DNA of 64,000 nucleotides, taken from positions 186,001 to 250,000 of the forward strand of contig NZ_FRCZ01000003.1 in the NCBI RefSeq assembly GCF_900143085.1. Reading direction: 5' to 3'. The notes under the pieces are model-generated. The model made no database searches and was not told where the DNA came from. It was given only the letters and a program-made list of their open reading frames with translations. The translations under genes and the position numbers were made by a program. The number at the start of each line of letters is the position of its first letter. Within the stretch, counting starts at the first letter, position 1. Of the stretch, positions 29,430 through 37,859 are shown piece after piece. The stretch comes from Gracilibacillus kekensis. GTDB lineage: Bacteria > Bacillota > Bacilli > Bacillales > Amphibacillaceae.

Positions 29430-31049
29430 ATGGCTATACGTGAAAAAAGAAAATTAGGAGACTTGTTAAAAGAGAATGAACTAATTACAGAAAATGAAAT
29501 TCTGGAAGTTCTGGAAAATAAAAGTTCCAGACAAAAGCTGGGTGATGCCCTTGTTGATCAAGGTTATATAACAGAAAAACAATTATTACAAGTTCTGGAA
29601 GTGCATCTTAAAATACCCAGTGTCTCTTTATTCCGCTTTCCTGTTGATAATCAATTAATTGAATTAATACCAAAGGAAGTCGCCCGAGAAAATATATTAT
29701 TCCCGATTGACCAGCAAGAGAATATTCTGACGATTGCTATGAATGACCCATTGGATTATTATGCGATTGATGATTTGGAATTGTTAACGGGTTTTGAAGT
29801 GAAGCCAGTTATTGCTGCAAAAGATGATATCCTGCAAGCAATTAATAAATACTATGATATGGATGAAACTTTTGAACAGGAAACTGATGATAAAGCCCCA
29901 GCCGTTCGAATCTTAGATCAGATATTACAAACAGGGGTCACTTTAAAAGCAAGCGATATTCATATTGATCCATATGAAGGAAATCTCGTGATTCGTTATC
30001 GAGTTGATGGGGTATTGCGGTCAGAGAAAACTTTTCCAAAACGAATTCAAAATGCATTAATTGCTCGTGTTAAAATATTAGCAGAATTAAATATAACAGA
30101 AACTAGAATGCCTCAAGACGGCCGAATACGGACAGTGATAGATGCGAAACCTATTGATTTACGTATTTCTACTTTACCAACCGTATTTGGAGAGAAAATT
30201 GTTATCCGTATCCTTGATCTTACGAACGTTATCAAAAGTTTGTCAGAAATAGACCTTAATGAAAATACATTAAAACAATATCGAAAACTTCTTGACCGAC
30301 CCTCAGGTTTGATTTTATTAACTGGACCTACTGGTTCTGGTAAAACAACCACTCTGTATGGATCTATAAATGAATTAAATCAGGAAGATGTAAATATCAT
30401 AACGATTGAGGATCCGGTAGAATACCAATTAGAAGGTATTAACCAGGTGCAAGTGAATAGTAATGTAGGACTCACATTTTCAGCCGGACTTCGTTCCATT
30501 CTTCGTCAGGACCCCAATATTATTATGGTGGGCGAGATTCGTGACAGAGAAACAGCTGAAATTGCAATTCGGTCTTCGTTAACAGGTCATATTGTCTTTA
30601 GTACATTACACACAAATAGTGCAATAGATGCGATACCACGTCTTTTTGATATGGGAATTGAACCATATTTGGTTGTCTCATCATTAAGTGGTGTTATGGC
30701 ACAACGTCTTGTGAAAAGAATTTGCAAGGATTGTAAAGAAGAACGTGAAGCTACAGTTATGGAAAAAGAAATATTTCAACGCAGAGGAATGAATATTAAT
30801 ACTATTATAGCAGGAAAAGGTTGTGACCGTTGTCGCGGGACAGGTTATCGAGGCAGGATGGCGATTCATGAATTACTTGTTATTAATGATCACGTCAAAA
30901 AATTAATGTTACAGCAAGTGACAATTTCAGAAATAAAACAACATGTGAAGGAACAGGGAATGTCCTTTTTAATTGATGATGGATTAGATAAAGTGAAAAA
31001 AGGATTCACAACAATTGATGAAGTATTGAGAGTAGCATTAGAGGAATAG
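29430..31049 (+). CDS. pilB: Type IV pilus extension ATPase PilB
   Basis: Cytoplasmic hexameric ATPase that powers pilus polymerisation through PilC. The 539 residues contain an N-terminal GspE-N/MshEN-type domain (LGDALVDQGYITEKQLLQVL), Walker [11 protein letters not shown] at about 298-307, an Asp box and Walker B region IIMVGEIRDRETAEIAIRSSLTGH with LSTLHTN-like STLHTNSA, and the tetracysteine zinc site CKDC (about 433-436) and CDRC (about 465-468). These distinguish it from PilT. B. subtilis ComGA is shorter and lacks this N-terminal domain. It sits 15 bp after the PilX-like gene and 9 bp before pilT. Confidence 0.94.
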   Translation: MAIREKRKLGDLLKENELITENEILEVLENKSSRQKLGDALVDQGYITEKQLLQVLEVHLKIPSVSLFRFPVDNQLIELIPKEVARENILFPIDQQENILTIAMNDPLDYYAIDDLELLTGFEVKPVIAAKDDILQAINKYYDMDETFEQETDDKAPAVRILDQILQTGVTLKASDIHIDPYEGNLVIRYRVDGVLRSEKTFPKRIQNALIARVKILAELNITETRMPQDGRIRTVIDAKPIDLRISTLPTVFGEKIVIRILDLTNVIKSLSEIDLNENTLKQYRKLLDRPSGLILLTGPTGSGKTTTLYGSINELNQEDVNIITIEDPVEYQLEGINQVQVNSNVGLTFSAGLRSILRQDPNIIMVGEIRDRETAEIAIRSSLTGHIVFSTLHTNSAIDAIPRLFDMGIEPYLVVSSLSGVMAQRLVKRICKDCKEEREATVMEKEIFQRRGMNINTIIAGKGCDRCRGTGYRGRMAIHELLVINDHVKKLMLQQVTISEIKQHVKEQGMSFLIDDGLDKVKKGFTTIDEVLRVALEE

Positions 31050-31058
31050 AGGTGAAGT

Positions 31059-32093
31059 ATGAATAATTTAGTGGAATTATTAACGAAAGCATTTCGCCAA
31101 AATGCATCTGATATACACTTGACTGTCGGCTCATTACCGATTTTTCGTGTTGATGGACGGTTAATTCCTTATAAAGGTGATGTTATCAGACCTGAAGATA
31201 CAAAAAATATGACAAAATCCATCGTTACAGATAAATTGTGGGACCGTTTAGAGCAAGACAGAGAGATAGATTTATCCTATGGCATATCTGGTATTTCCCG
31301 GTTTCGGGTCAATATATTTTATCAGCGGAATAATCTTTCAATGGCATTTCGTGTGATACCTACGAATATTCCAAAATTAGAGGAATTAGAGCTGCCAGAG
31401 ATACTTAAAAATATTGCAATGAAACCACATGGCCTAGTATTGGTTACAGGCCCAACAGGGAGTGGAAAAAGTACTACTTTAGCTGCAATGATCGATTATA
31501 TGAACCAACATATGAACCGACATATAATTACCTTGGAAGATCCCATTGAGTATTTGCATAAGCATCAACAGTCTGTAATTGATCAGAGAGAGATTGGCTT
31601 TGATACTTTATCTTTTCAAAAAGGATTGCGTGCTTGTTTAAGACAAGATCCCGATGTTATTTTAGTTGGGGAAATGCGGGATTTAGAAACAATTTCTACA
31701 GCCATTACTGCAGCTGAAACAGGACATTTAGTATTGGGAACCTTGCACACACAAGATACAGCATCCACAATGGATCGCATTATTGATGTATTCCCTGCAG
31801 CACAGAAAGATCAAATTCGTATCCTCTTGGCTAATGTTTTGGAAGCGATCATTTCTCAACGTCTATTTAGAAATGCAGAACAGCCGGGAAGAGTGGTAGC
31901 TACTGAAATTTTGATTAATAATGCAGCTATTAAGAACTTAATACGTAATGAGAAAATGCATCAAATACAGAATGTGTTGCAGACATCACGAGATCAAGGG
32001 ATGCATACAATGGAGATGGATATACGACAAAAAGTTAAGGAAGGTTACATTACTCGTCAGGATGCGGAGCCATATCTATCAAATATAGAATAG
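31059..32093 (+). CDS. pilT: Type IV pilus retraction ATPase PilT
   Basis: Hexameric ATPase that depolymerises pili for twitching and DNA uptake. It has 344 residues. The N-terminal PAS-like segment contains ASDIHLTVGSLPIFRVDGRL; Walker A GPTGSGKST is near 131-139; the Asp and His boxes are in ITLEDPIEYLHKH, LVGEMRDLETISTAITAAETGHLVLGTLHT. The C-terminal retraction motif AIRNLIRE appears as AIKNLIRN. No zinc cysteines are present. B. subtilis has no PilT, so the pili here are predicted to be retractile. Confidence 0.94.
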   Translation: MNNLVELLTKAFRQNASDIHLTVGSLPIFRVDGRLIPYKGDVIRPEDTKNMTKSIVTDKLWDRLEQDREIDLSYGISGISRFRVNIFYQRNNLSMAFRVIPTNIPKLEELELPEILKNIAMKPHGLVLVTGPTGSGKSTTLAAMIDYMNQHMNRHIITLEDPIEYLHKHQQSVIDQREIGFDTLSFQKGLRACLRQDPDVILVGEMRDLETISTAITAAETGHLVLGTLHTQDTASTMDRIIDVFPAAQKDQIRILLANVLEAIISQRLFRNAEQPGRVVATEILINNAAIKNLIRNEKMHQIQNVLQTSRDQGMHTMEMDIRQKVKEGYITRQDAEPYLSNIE

Positions 32094-32107
32094 GAGGTGA
32101 TTAGATC

Positions 32108-33310
32108 GTGGCATTTTATTCCTATAAAGCAAAATCGGCAGATGGGAAGATGAAAAACGGTAAATTGGAAAGCGAAAATAAAGCAGAAGCTGTAGAAGAA
32201 CTTAATTCAATAGGTTTACATGTTTTTCAAATTAAAAAAGTTAATTCTCTTTTATATCGCGATATTTACATAGGCAATCCTATTAAACATAAAGATTTCA
32301 TCGTATTCTTACGACAATTTTCTACATTGGTTGATGCTGGATTATCTTTAGTAGATACTATTGAAATTTTAGCTGAACAATCAAATAGTAAAGTATTAAA
32401 AGAAGCTTTGGAGGAAGTACAGGATATGATACGAGAAGGCAAACCTTTATCTGAAGCCTTTTCTCATTTTCCTAAGTTGTTTCCTTCGTTACTGATAAGC
32501 ATGATTAGAGCTGGAGAAGCAAGCGGTAGATTGGATGAAATTTTAGACCGTATGGCAACTTATTATGAAAAACAATACCAATTAAAACAGAAAGTAATTA
32601 CTGCACTTACATATCCTGCTGTAATAGGGATTTTGTCGCTTTCTATTACTATCTTTTTATTTGCATATATTGTACCAATTTTTGCGGATATGTTTTTATC
32701 ATTTGGACAGGAATTGCCTTTTTATACTCAACTAGTTTTAGATATGAGTGGGTTCTTTCAGAAGTTTTGGTGGATTATTTTGATTATCATTTTTATGTTG
32801 GTTTTCTTTATGCAACTAATTGTTAAAAATGAAGTAATGGCCTATAGGTTTGATGTTATAAAATTAAGGATGCCTATTATAGGAACATTTATTCAAAAAG
32901 CAACACTGTCAAGAATGACCCAAACCTTAAGTTCACTTATTAATAGTTCTGTTTCTATTTTACAAGCAGTTGAAATTACGAAGGATGTTATAGATAATCG
33001 AGTAGTAAAGGGAGTTTTAGTGGATTGCAAAAAGGCATTGGAAAATGGGCAATCGTTAGCTAAACCTATGAAAGAACATTGGGTTTTTCCAAAATTAATA
33101 ACCCAAATGATTGCGGTGGGAGAAGCAACAGGTTCCATAGATCAAATGCTGAAGAAAGTGTCTGATTATTATGAACAGGATTTGGAAGAAGCTTCCGACA
33201 AGCTGAAATCGTTAATAGAACCAATTATGATTGTTTTTTTATCAATAATAGTAGGGTCTATAGTACTAGCGATTGTTATTCCTATGTTTACTTTATTTGA
33301 AACAATTTAG
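32108..33310 (+). CDS. pilC: Type IV pilus inner-membrane platform protein PilC
   Basis: Polytopic platform that links PilB/PilT to the growing pilus. It has 400 residues and two GspF repeats: the first around 65-200 (FLRQFSTLVDAGLSLVDTIEIL ... RAGEASGRLDEILDRMATYYEK) and the second around 265-400 (TLSSLINSSVSILQAVEI ... AVGEATGSIDQMLKKVSDYYEQ), each followed by hydrophobic helices. The GTG start follows AGGAGGTGATTAG. It ends the first block of the locus; the pilin has its own promoter. Confidence 0.94.
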   Translation: MAFYSYKAKSADGKMKNGKLESENKAEAVEELNSIGLHVFQIKKVNSLLYRDIYIGNPIKHKDFIVFLRQFSTLVDAGLSLVDTIEILAEQSNSKVLKEALEEVQDMIREGKPLSEAFSHFPKLFPSLLISMIRAGEASGRLDEILDRMATYYEKQYQLKQKVITALTYPAVIGILSLSITIFLFAYIVPIFADMFLSFGQELPFYTQLVLDMSGFFQKFWWIILIIIFMLVFFMQLIVKNEVMAYRFDVIKLRMPIIGTFIQKATLSRMTQTLSSLINSSVSILQAVEITKDVIDNRVVKGVLVDCKKALENGQSLAKPMKEHWVFPKLITQMIAVGEATGSIDQMLKKVSDYYEQDLEEASDKLKSLIEPIMIVFLSIIVGSIVLAIVIPMFTLFETI

Positions 33311-33331
33311 TACTTTTTTGCACTTTTTTAC

Positions 33332-33359
33332 TAGACATAGAGGGAAAATATAGTATAAT
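33332..33359 (+). promoter_or_regulatory. Dedicated promoter of the major pilin gene
   Basis: TAGACA (33332-33337), 16 bp, TATAAT (33354-33359). Transcription would start near 33366, giving a leader of about 147 nt that begins just before the c-di-GMP-II aptamer. Confidence 0.65.
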
Positions 33360-33369
33360 ATAATCAAAG

Positions 33370-33482
33370 AGTTAGAACAGAGACATTGATCATTTACCTT
33401 AATTTGGGCACTTTGGCAAATGGGAGTTAGTAGTGCAACCGGCTGGCATCATAAATGAATATTTGTGTTGTGAGTCTTTTTT
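33370..33482 (+). ncRNA. Cyclic di-GMP-II riboswitch with terminator, upstream of the major pilin
   Basis: The aptamer (about 33370-33446) carries GAGACATTGAT near its 5' end, TTGGGCACTT (33403-33412) and GAGTTAGTAGTGCAACCG (33424-33441). The two last blocks match, from memory, the crystallised Clostridium acetobutylicum class II aptamer, including its pseudoknot strand. GCACT (33407-33411) pairs with AGTGC (33432-33436). Directly downstream is a terminator-like hairpin, CATCATAAAT / ATTTGTGTTG with loop GAAT (33447-33470), followed by TTTTTT (33477-33482). The P1 3' strand (CTGGC) adjoins or overlaps the base of this hairpin, so ligand binding could block termination (inferred ON switch, as for C. 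difficile pilA1). Confidence 0.87.
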
Positions 33483-33512
33483 ATTGTTTAAAATGGTGAG
33501 GAGAGTGAAAAA

Positions 33513-33860
33513 ATGAATGCTAAGTTAAGAAAAATGTTAAAGCAGGAAAAAGGTTTTACTCTAGTCGAACTTTTAGCAGTTATTGTTATTTTAGGTATTA
33601 TTTTAGCCATTGCTATACCAGCTATAGGGAATATTATTGATAATGCTGAAGATGATGCTAATGAAGCATCAGAAGAGTTGATTTTGGATGCTGCAAGATT
33701 AGCTGATGTCCAAGATGATTTTGAAAGTGGTACTACGACGATTCAAGACTTGATAGATGATGGTTATTTAGAAGTAGATCCTGATGATTTGCCAGAAGGA
33801 AGATCTAATTCAGATACGATCAGTAAAGCCGATGACACTGGAACCTTCTCATTTGATTGA
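33513..33860 (+). CDS. pilA: Major type IV pilin PilA (ComGC-like)
   Basis: Structural pilin, 115 residues. The 14-residue leader MNAKLRKMLKQEKG is followed by FTLVELLAVIVILGIILAIA, with Phe at +1 and Glu at +5. The head is small, rich in Asp and Glu (NAEDDANEASEE, DGYLEVDPDDLPEG) and lacks cysteines, unlike ComGC, so it is stabilised otherwise; the acidity fits a saline environment. The ATG follows GGTGAGGAGAG. It has its own promoter and the c-di-GMP-II leader, and a strong hairpin behind it, as expected for a subunit made in excess over the assembly proteins. Confidence 0.92.
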   Translation: MNAKLRKMLKQEKGFTLVELLAVIVILGIILAIAIPAIGNIIDNAEDDANEASEELILDAARLADVQDDFESGTTTIQDLIDDGYLEVDPDDLPEGRSNSDTISKADDTGTFSFD

Positions 33861-33903
33861 TCGCTGACAAAATTCTAAAATAGAATTGTATAATTAAATT
33901 TTT

Positions 33904-33926
33904 GAGACTCCTCTAAGAGGAGTCTC
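33904..33926. terminator. Perfect hairpin after the pilin gene
   Basis: GAGACTCCTC-TAA-GAGGAGTCTC, a perfect 10-bp stem 43 bp past the pilA stop. The following bases are AATC, not a T run, so it may be a processing or mRNA-stabilising hairpin, or a partial terminator, rather than a full stop. Confidence 0.6.
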
Positions 33927-33947
33927 AATCTATTAGGAGATAAAAAA

Positions 33948-34700
33948 ATGGAATGGATGTATTACCTGTTTTTCTTTGTTTTCGGTGTCATACTTGGCTC
34001 ATTTTTTAATGTAGTAGGGTTACGAGTACCGGAAGGAAACTTTTTATCGTCAAATAGGTCCTTTTGTCCGAATTGTAAAAAAACATTGCAATGGTATGAA
34101 CTAATACCTGTATTTTCCTACCTTATTCAAATGGGGAAATGCAGAGGATGTTATCAATCCATTAAGAAACTTTATCCTATCATTGAAATTCTTACAGGCA
34201 TTTGCTTTGCTGTAAGTTATTATTTCTATGAAATCAGCCTTTCTCTATTATTTGCTTTACTAGTTACCTCATTAGCCATTATCATTATAGTAACAGATAG
34301 CACTTATTATCTAATACCAAATAAAATATTGTTGTTTTTTGTCCCGTTTCTTGTTGTTTATCGAATTTTTGTACCTATTGATCCATGGTGGTCACCGTTA
34401 GCTGGTGCAGTTGGTATTTTTATTTTAATGGTAATTATTATCTTTGTTAGTAATGGCGGTATGGGTGCAGGGGATATGAAATACTACACCTTATTGGGAT
34501 TGGCTTTTGGTTATGTTGATATTTTATTAATCTTTTTTCTATCAACTTTATATGGAACCGTAATAAGTATAATGTTGATAATAACTGGTAAAGCTGGAAG
34601 AAAATCGGAGATTCCGTTCGGACCATATATTAGTATCGCTACAATCACCGTTTTATTTTTCGGAGAACACATCAAGAATTGGTACTTATCATTTTTTTAA
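33948..34700 (+). CDS. pilD: Prepilin peptidase / N-methyltransferase PilD (ComC)
   Basis: Membrane aspartyl protease that cleaves class III leaders and methylates the new N-terminus. It has 250 residues with about seven membrane segments. The cytoplasmic methylase loop has two CxxC pairs, Cys40/Cys43 and Cys65/Cys68. Catalytic aspartates are Asp117 (VTDSTYYLIPNK) and Asp176 (GMGAGDMKYY). Position corresponds to comC in B. subtilis (next to spoIIB), so this gene probably also serves competence pseudopilins. Confidence 0.95.
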   Translation: MEWMYYLFFFVFGVILGSFFNVVGLRVPEGNFLSSNRSFCPNCKKTLQWYELIPVFSYLIQMGKCRGCYQSIKKLYPIIEILTGICFAVSYYFYEISLSLLFALLVTSLAIIIIVTDSTYYLIPNKILLFFVPFLVVYRIFVPIDPWWSPLAGAVGIFILMVIIIFVSNGGMGAGDMKYYTLLGLAFGYVDILLIFFLSTLYGTVISIMLIITGKAGRKSEIPFGPYISIATITVLFFGEHIKNWYLSFF

Positions 34701-34751
34701 TAATAAGTTAACAATTTTTAATGACCCGATCACATTAAAGGGGGAATCATC

Positions 34752-35723
34752 ATGGCTTTATTTAAGAAAGATGCGGTCAATGTATCGATAACAGACCAAA
34801 GTATTCGCTATTTAGTATGCCCCAATCACAAAAATAAGCGTGAAGCAGATTATGGTGAGATGGTGTTGGATGCAAATATTGTGGAAGATGGTAAAATTAT
34901 TGATCATAAAAAATTAATGACAGCATTCAAAAAATTAGTAGATGAAAAAAGATGGAAAGGACGTAAGTTGCATTTTATTGTGCCTGACAGTTTTGTAACC
35001 ATGAGGTCCGAACAAATTCCAGCATCATTAACTAAAGAAGAGGCTAAATCTTATATTAAATTGCAATTAGAAGGAAGTATTCGTTTACCATTTAAAAACC
35101 CGCTCATTGATTTTCATATCACAAAAAAGGGCGAACAAAAAAATGATATTTTACTTTTTGCTTATCCAGAGGATCGCCTTCAGCCCTTTTATGAGCTTTT
35201 TACTGATGTCAGCCTCAAGCCTCAAGTGGCCGATTTATCCTTTTTAAGTATATATCGCATATATGCAGAATTAGATTTATCATATGATAACCAGCATCTC
35301 TTAATGATTCAATGGAATACATCTGATCTTGTGTTGACAGTATTCCATAAGGGCCTTCCTATTTTTAACCGGCATATAAATTTTGCAAATATGTTTGATA
35401 ATTATATTACTAGTGACAATAATCAGAAAAGCATATGGTATCAGAATAATGATATCGTTCAAAACTTTATTGAAGATCAGTTCGTAACGATCGAACGTTT
35501 TATGGATTTTTATCAGTATTCTGTAATGAATGGAAACGCTCAAATCACTGATATAGTTTTAACGGGCGATGTACCGGTAAGAGAAAATATTCACCAACAA
35601 CTGTTAGACCGATTTGAATTATTGATCCATCCAGTTCCCTTACCTTTTGACTTAAATGAGGAATATAGTAAATTATATGGACTTTGTATTAAAGGTAAAA
35701 AGAATGAGGGGCGAATTAAATGA
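34752..35723 (+). CDS. pilM: Type IV pilus biogenesis protein PilM
   Basis: Actin-like cytoplasmic protein that binds the N-terminus of PilN. It has 323 residues; MALFKKDAVNVSITDQSIRY is the phosphate-1-like N-terminus and KGRKLHFIVPDSFVTMRSEQIP the typical PilM segment. The ATG follows AAGGGGGAATC. It overlaps pilN by 4 bp. The sequence is divergent from proteobacterial PilM, but size and context are consistent. Confidence 0.85.
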   Translation: MALFKKDAVNVSITDQSIRYLVCPNHKNKREADYGEMVLDANIVEDGKIIDHKKLMTAFKKLVDEKRWKGRKLHFIVPDSFVTMRSEQIPASLTKEEAKSYIKLQLEGSIRLPFKNPLIDFHITKKGEQKNDILLFAYPEDRLQPFYELFTDVSLKPQVADLSFLSIYRIYAELDLSYDNQHLLMIQWNTSDLVLTVFHKGLPIFNRHINFANMFDNYITSDNNQKSIWYQNNDIVQNFIEDQFVTIERFMDFYQYSVMNGNAQITDIVLTGDVPVRENIHQQLLDRFELLIHPVPLPFDLNEEYSKLYGLCIKGKKNEGRIK

Positions 35724-36265
35724 TAGAAATTAATTTTTTTGAAAAAAGAAAAAAGAATATTGCTCCCTATATTTTAGCTGGTATTTTCGTGATTGGACTT
35801 ATTTCTATTTTCATTATTAGTTATGTGATAACAAATCAATTATCACACCAAAAAGATGTAAATTTAGCAAAAATAGAGAAACAAACAGATATAGTTGAAG
35901 AATATCAAAAAGAGAAGTTAGTACAAAGCCAAGTACGTGAGTTGGAATCTCAGGTTAGTCAAATAGAAGAAGCTAAGTTTCCAACCGTTTATTTGTATCA
36001 ATATGTTCAAAATAGTTTGCCGTTAAATACAGAAATAATAGAGTATCGTTTCTCCCTTACAGATAGATTATATATAAGACTGCAGTTTAATGATTTTGAT
36101 CAGGTAGCTGAATTGCAGAGGTCATTCGTGGATACTTCCTTTTTTGAGCAAGTAGATATAGATGTTATAAGTTTAACGGAGGAAGAACAAACTTCTTATG
36201 AAAGTGAATTACTTATAGATATTGATAGAGATCAGCTAAGTGAGGTGGCAGAAAATGCAGATTAA
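35720..36265 (+). CDS. pilN: Type IV pilus assembly protein PilN
   Basis: Bitopic membrane protein, 181 residues: the short cytoplasmic PilM-binding motif MIEINFFEKRKK, one membrane helix (YILAGIFVIGLISIFIISYV), a coiled coil (about 45-80) and a small ferredoxin-like extracytoplasmic domain. IEINFF corresponds to the conserved INLLP-type motif, slightly changed. Overlaps pilM by 4 bp and pilO by 11 bp. Confidence 0.87.
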   Translation: MIEINFFEKRKKNIAPYILAGIFVIGLISIFIISYVITNQLSHQKDVNLAKIEKQTDIVEEYQKEKLVQSQVRELESQVSQIEEAKFPTVYLYQYVQNSLPLNTEIIEYRFSLTDRLYIRLQFNDFDQVAELQRSFVDTSFFEQVDIDVISLTEEEQTSYESELLIDIDRDQLSEVAENAD

Positions 36266-36812
36266 GTGGTCACGTACATATATATTGCTTTTAATAATGA
36301 TTTGTGTACTATTAATTGGTGTTTTCTTATACATTAAAGCGAACTGGCTGGATATGAAAAGAGAGTCATTACAAGTAACCGAACATACACTAAGTGAACA
36401 ACAGGAATTAATTGACTTTGCGAGCAACACCGACCGTTCAAAACAATCTTGGTTAAGTGATAGTGATAATTTGAGAAAAAAGATTCCGACTGCTGCCAAT
36501 GTGGATCAATTGGTTACTTTAATAAAAGGGATAGAAAAAACCTCCAATATAACTGTTAAGCAAATGAATCGTCTTTCGAACCAAGAAGTGCCAGAACAAG
36601 ATTTTTACCCTGCAGATATAACCTTATTGGAATATCAATTAGATGTGGAGGCTTCTTCATTACATGTATTTGAACAATTTGTTAATAATTTAAGTAATAG
36701 TGAGCGTGTAATAGAGCTGACACATATATATTACACTGCGGAAGAGGAGATTCTTACAGGGAGCGTCATTATTCGTTCTTTTTTTAATGAAAATATCTTA
36801 ATCAATAATTAA
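36255..36812 (+). CDS. pilO: Type IV pilus assembly protein PilO
   Basis: Bitopic partner of PilN, 185 residues: MQIKWSRTYILLLIMICVLLIG is a short basic tail and membrane helix, followed by a coiled coil and an alpha/beta domain containing IPTAANVDQLVTLIKGIEKTS, the most typical PilO segment. The ATG at 36255 follows GAGGTGG; the GTG at 36240 is too close. It ends the pilus locus before a good terminator. No PilP or PilQ is present, as expected for a monoderm. Confidence 0.87.
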   Translation: MQIKWSRTYILLLIMICVLLIGVFLYIKANWLDMKRESLQVTEHTLSEQQELIDFASNTDRSKQSWLSDSDNLRKKIPTAANVDQLVTLIKGIEKTSNITVKQMNRLSNQEVPEQDFYPADITLLEYQLDVEASSLHVFEQFVNNLSNSERVIELTHIYYTAEEEILTGSVIIRSFFNENILINN

Positions 36813-36834
36813 CCACTTAAGTTTATCTAATTCT

Positions 36835-36866
36835 GAGACTACATTTCTTGAATGTAGTCTTTTTTG
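36835..36866 (+). terminator. Rho-independent terminator after pilO
   Basis: GACTACATT / AATGTAGTC with loop TCTTG, then TTTTTTG. Confidence 0.88.
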
Positions 36867-36971
36867 TCATTAATTGAAGAAATCTTTTAATAGTTTTATG
36901 ACAAAAGTCGTCTTACATCTCACTATAGATATGATAGGGTGATAGAAAAGGATTTGAAACGAGGGATTTTC

Positions 36972-37859
36972 GTGAACAATAAAAAGCAAATTTCGATCCA
37001 GTTAAATCAACCACCGTCTGAAAAACCTAAAGCTAATGCAACAAGTTTGGAAGAGTATATTAGAGAAAATCACCACCCTGTTATGGATGAGGATCAAACA
37101 TTTAAACGCAATTATACACCAGGTTCAGATCCATTTTATTCTCCGAAAAGACAAACATTTTGGAAAAGATATAAATCATTCTTTCTGTCGGCTTTAACAG
37201 CTATATTAATCGGCTCTTTCTTAGGTTTTCTAATGTTAAAGATTTTTATTGATATTGATCCGGAAGAAGTGACTTTTGATTCGAACTCTACTAATAATCA
37301 GGCGGTTACAGCATCGTCTGATGAAGCAGATGAAGAAAATGAAACTACCAGTTCTGAAACGGAAACCTATCAAGGTCATAACTTTCATTTTTTTGTAACA
37401 CAAGCAGGAGTATTTTCTACGGAGGCCGGAGCAGAAGAACTAGTTCAAGAGTTAAGTACTGAAGGAATTAAAGGGATGGTATGGCATCGTGATGATAGCT
37501 TCCATGTATTTGTAGGTCTAAATTCAACACTTGAAGGATCTAAGCAATTTGCAAGTGCAAATTTCCCAACTGGAGAAGAATTTTATGCAGGTAAAGAATG
37601 GCAAACAAATGCAAATGAACTTCATGTTGCAAAGCAAGATATTGAATGGCTACAAACACTAGAAACAAATATAGAAGAACAAATATCAAATACAAATGAA
37701 CTATCCGAAGTAGAAGAGTGGTTAGAGGGAAAACCAGAAAAACCTACAGAAACATCACAAGCAATTATAGCTGAAATCGACATTTTAAAAGACTTGAATG
37801 AAGAGCAAGCTATTCAAGTTCAATTGTTATCTATCTTATTCCAATACGAAAATTTATAA
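36972..37859 (+). CDS. spoIIB: Sporulation protein SpoIIB (SPOR domain)
   Basis: Localises to the sporulation septum and helps septal peptidoglycan remodelling during engulfment. It has 295 residues: an acidic cytoplasmic part with NYTPGSDPFYSPKRQ, one membrane helix (FFLSALTAILIGSFLGFLML, about 71-90), a Ser/Glu-rich linker, a SPOR domain (FHFFVTQAGVFSTEAGAEEL onwards, about 140-215) and a helical tail. The GTG at 36972 lies 6 nt after GAGGG; a GTG at 36939 would add 11 residues. In B. subtilis spoIIB follows folC directly; here the pilus locus separates them. Confidence 0.85.
   Translation: MNNKKQISIQLNQPPSEKPKANATSLEEYIRENHHPVMDEDQTFKRNYTPGSDPFYSPKRQTFWKRYKSFFLSALTAILIGSFLGFLMLKIFIDIDPEEVTFDSNSTNNQAVTASSDEADEENETTSSETETYQGHNFHFFVTQAGVFSTEAGAEELVQELSTEGIKGMVWHRDDSFHVFVGLNSTLEGSKQFASANFPTGEEFYAGKEWQTNANELHVAKQDIEWLQTLETNIEEQISNTNELSEVEEWLEGKPEKPTETSQAIIAEIDILKDLNEEQAIQVQLLSILFQYENL

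Noticed and set aside
33403-33441. Pilin leader first considered as a cobalamin, GEMM-I or tetrahydrofolate aptamer
   Set aside because: It lacks their conserved boxes; the GAGTTAGTAGTGCAACCG block fits c-di-GMP-II instead.
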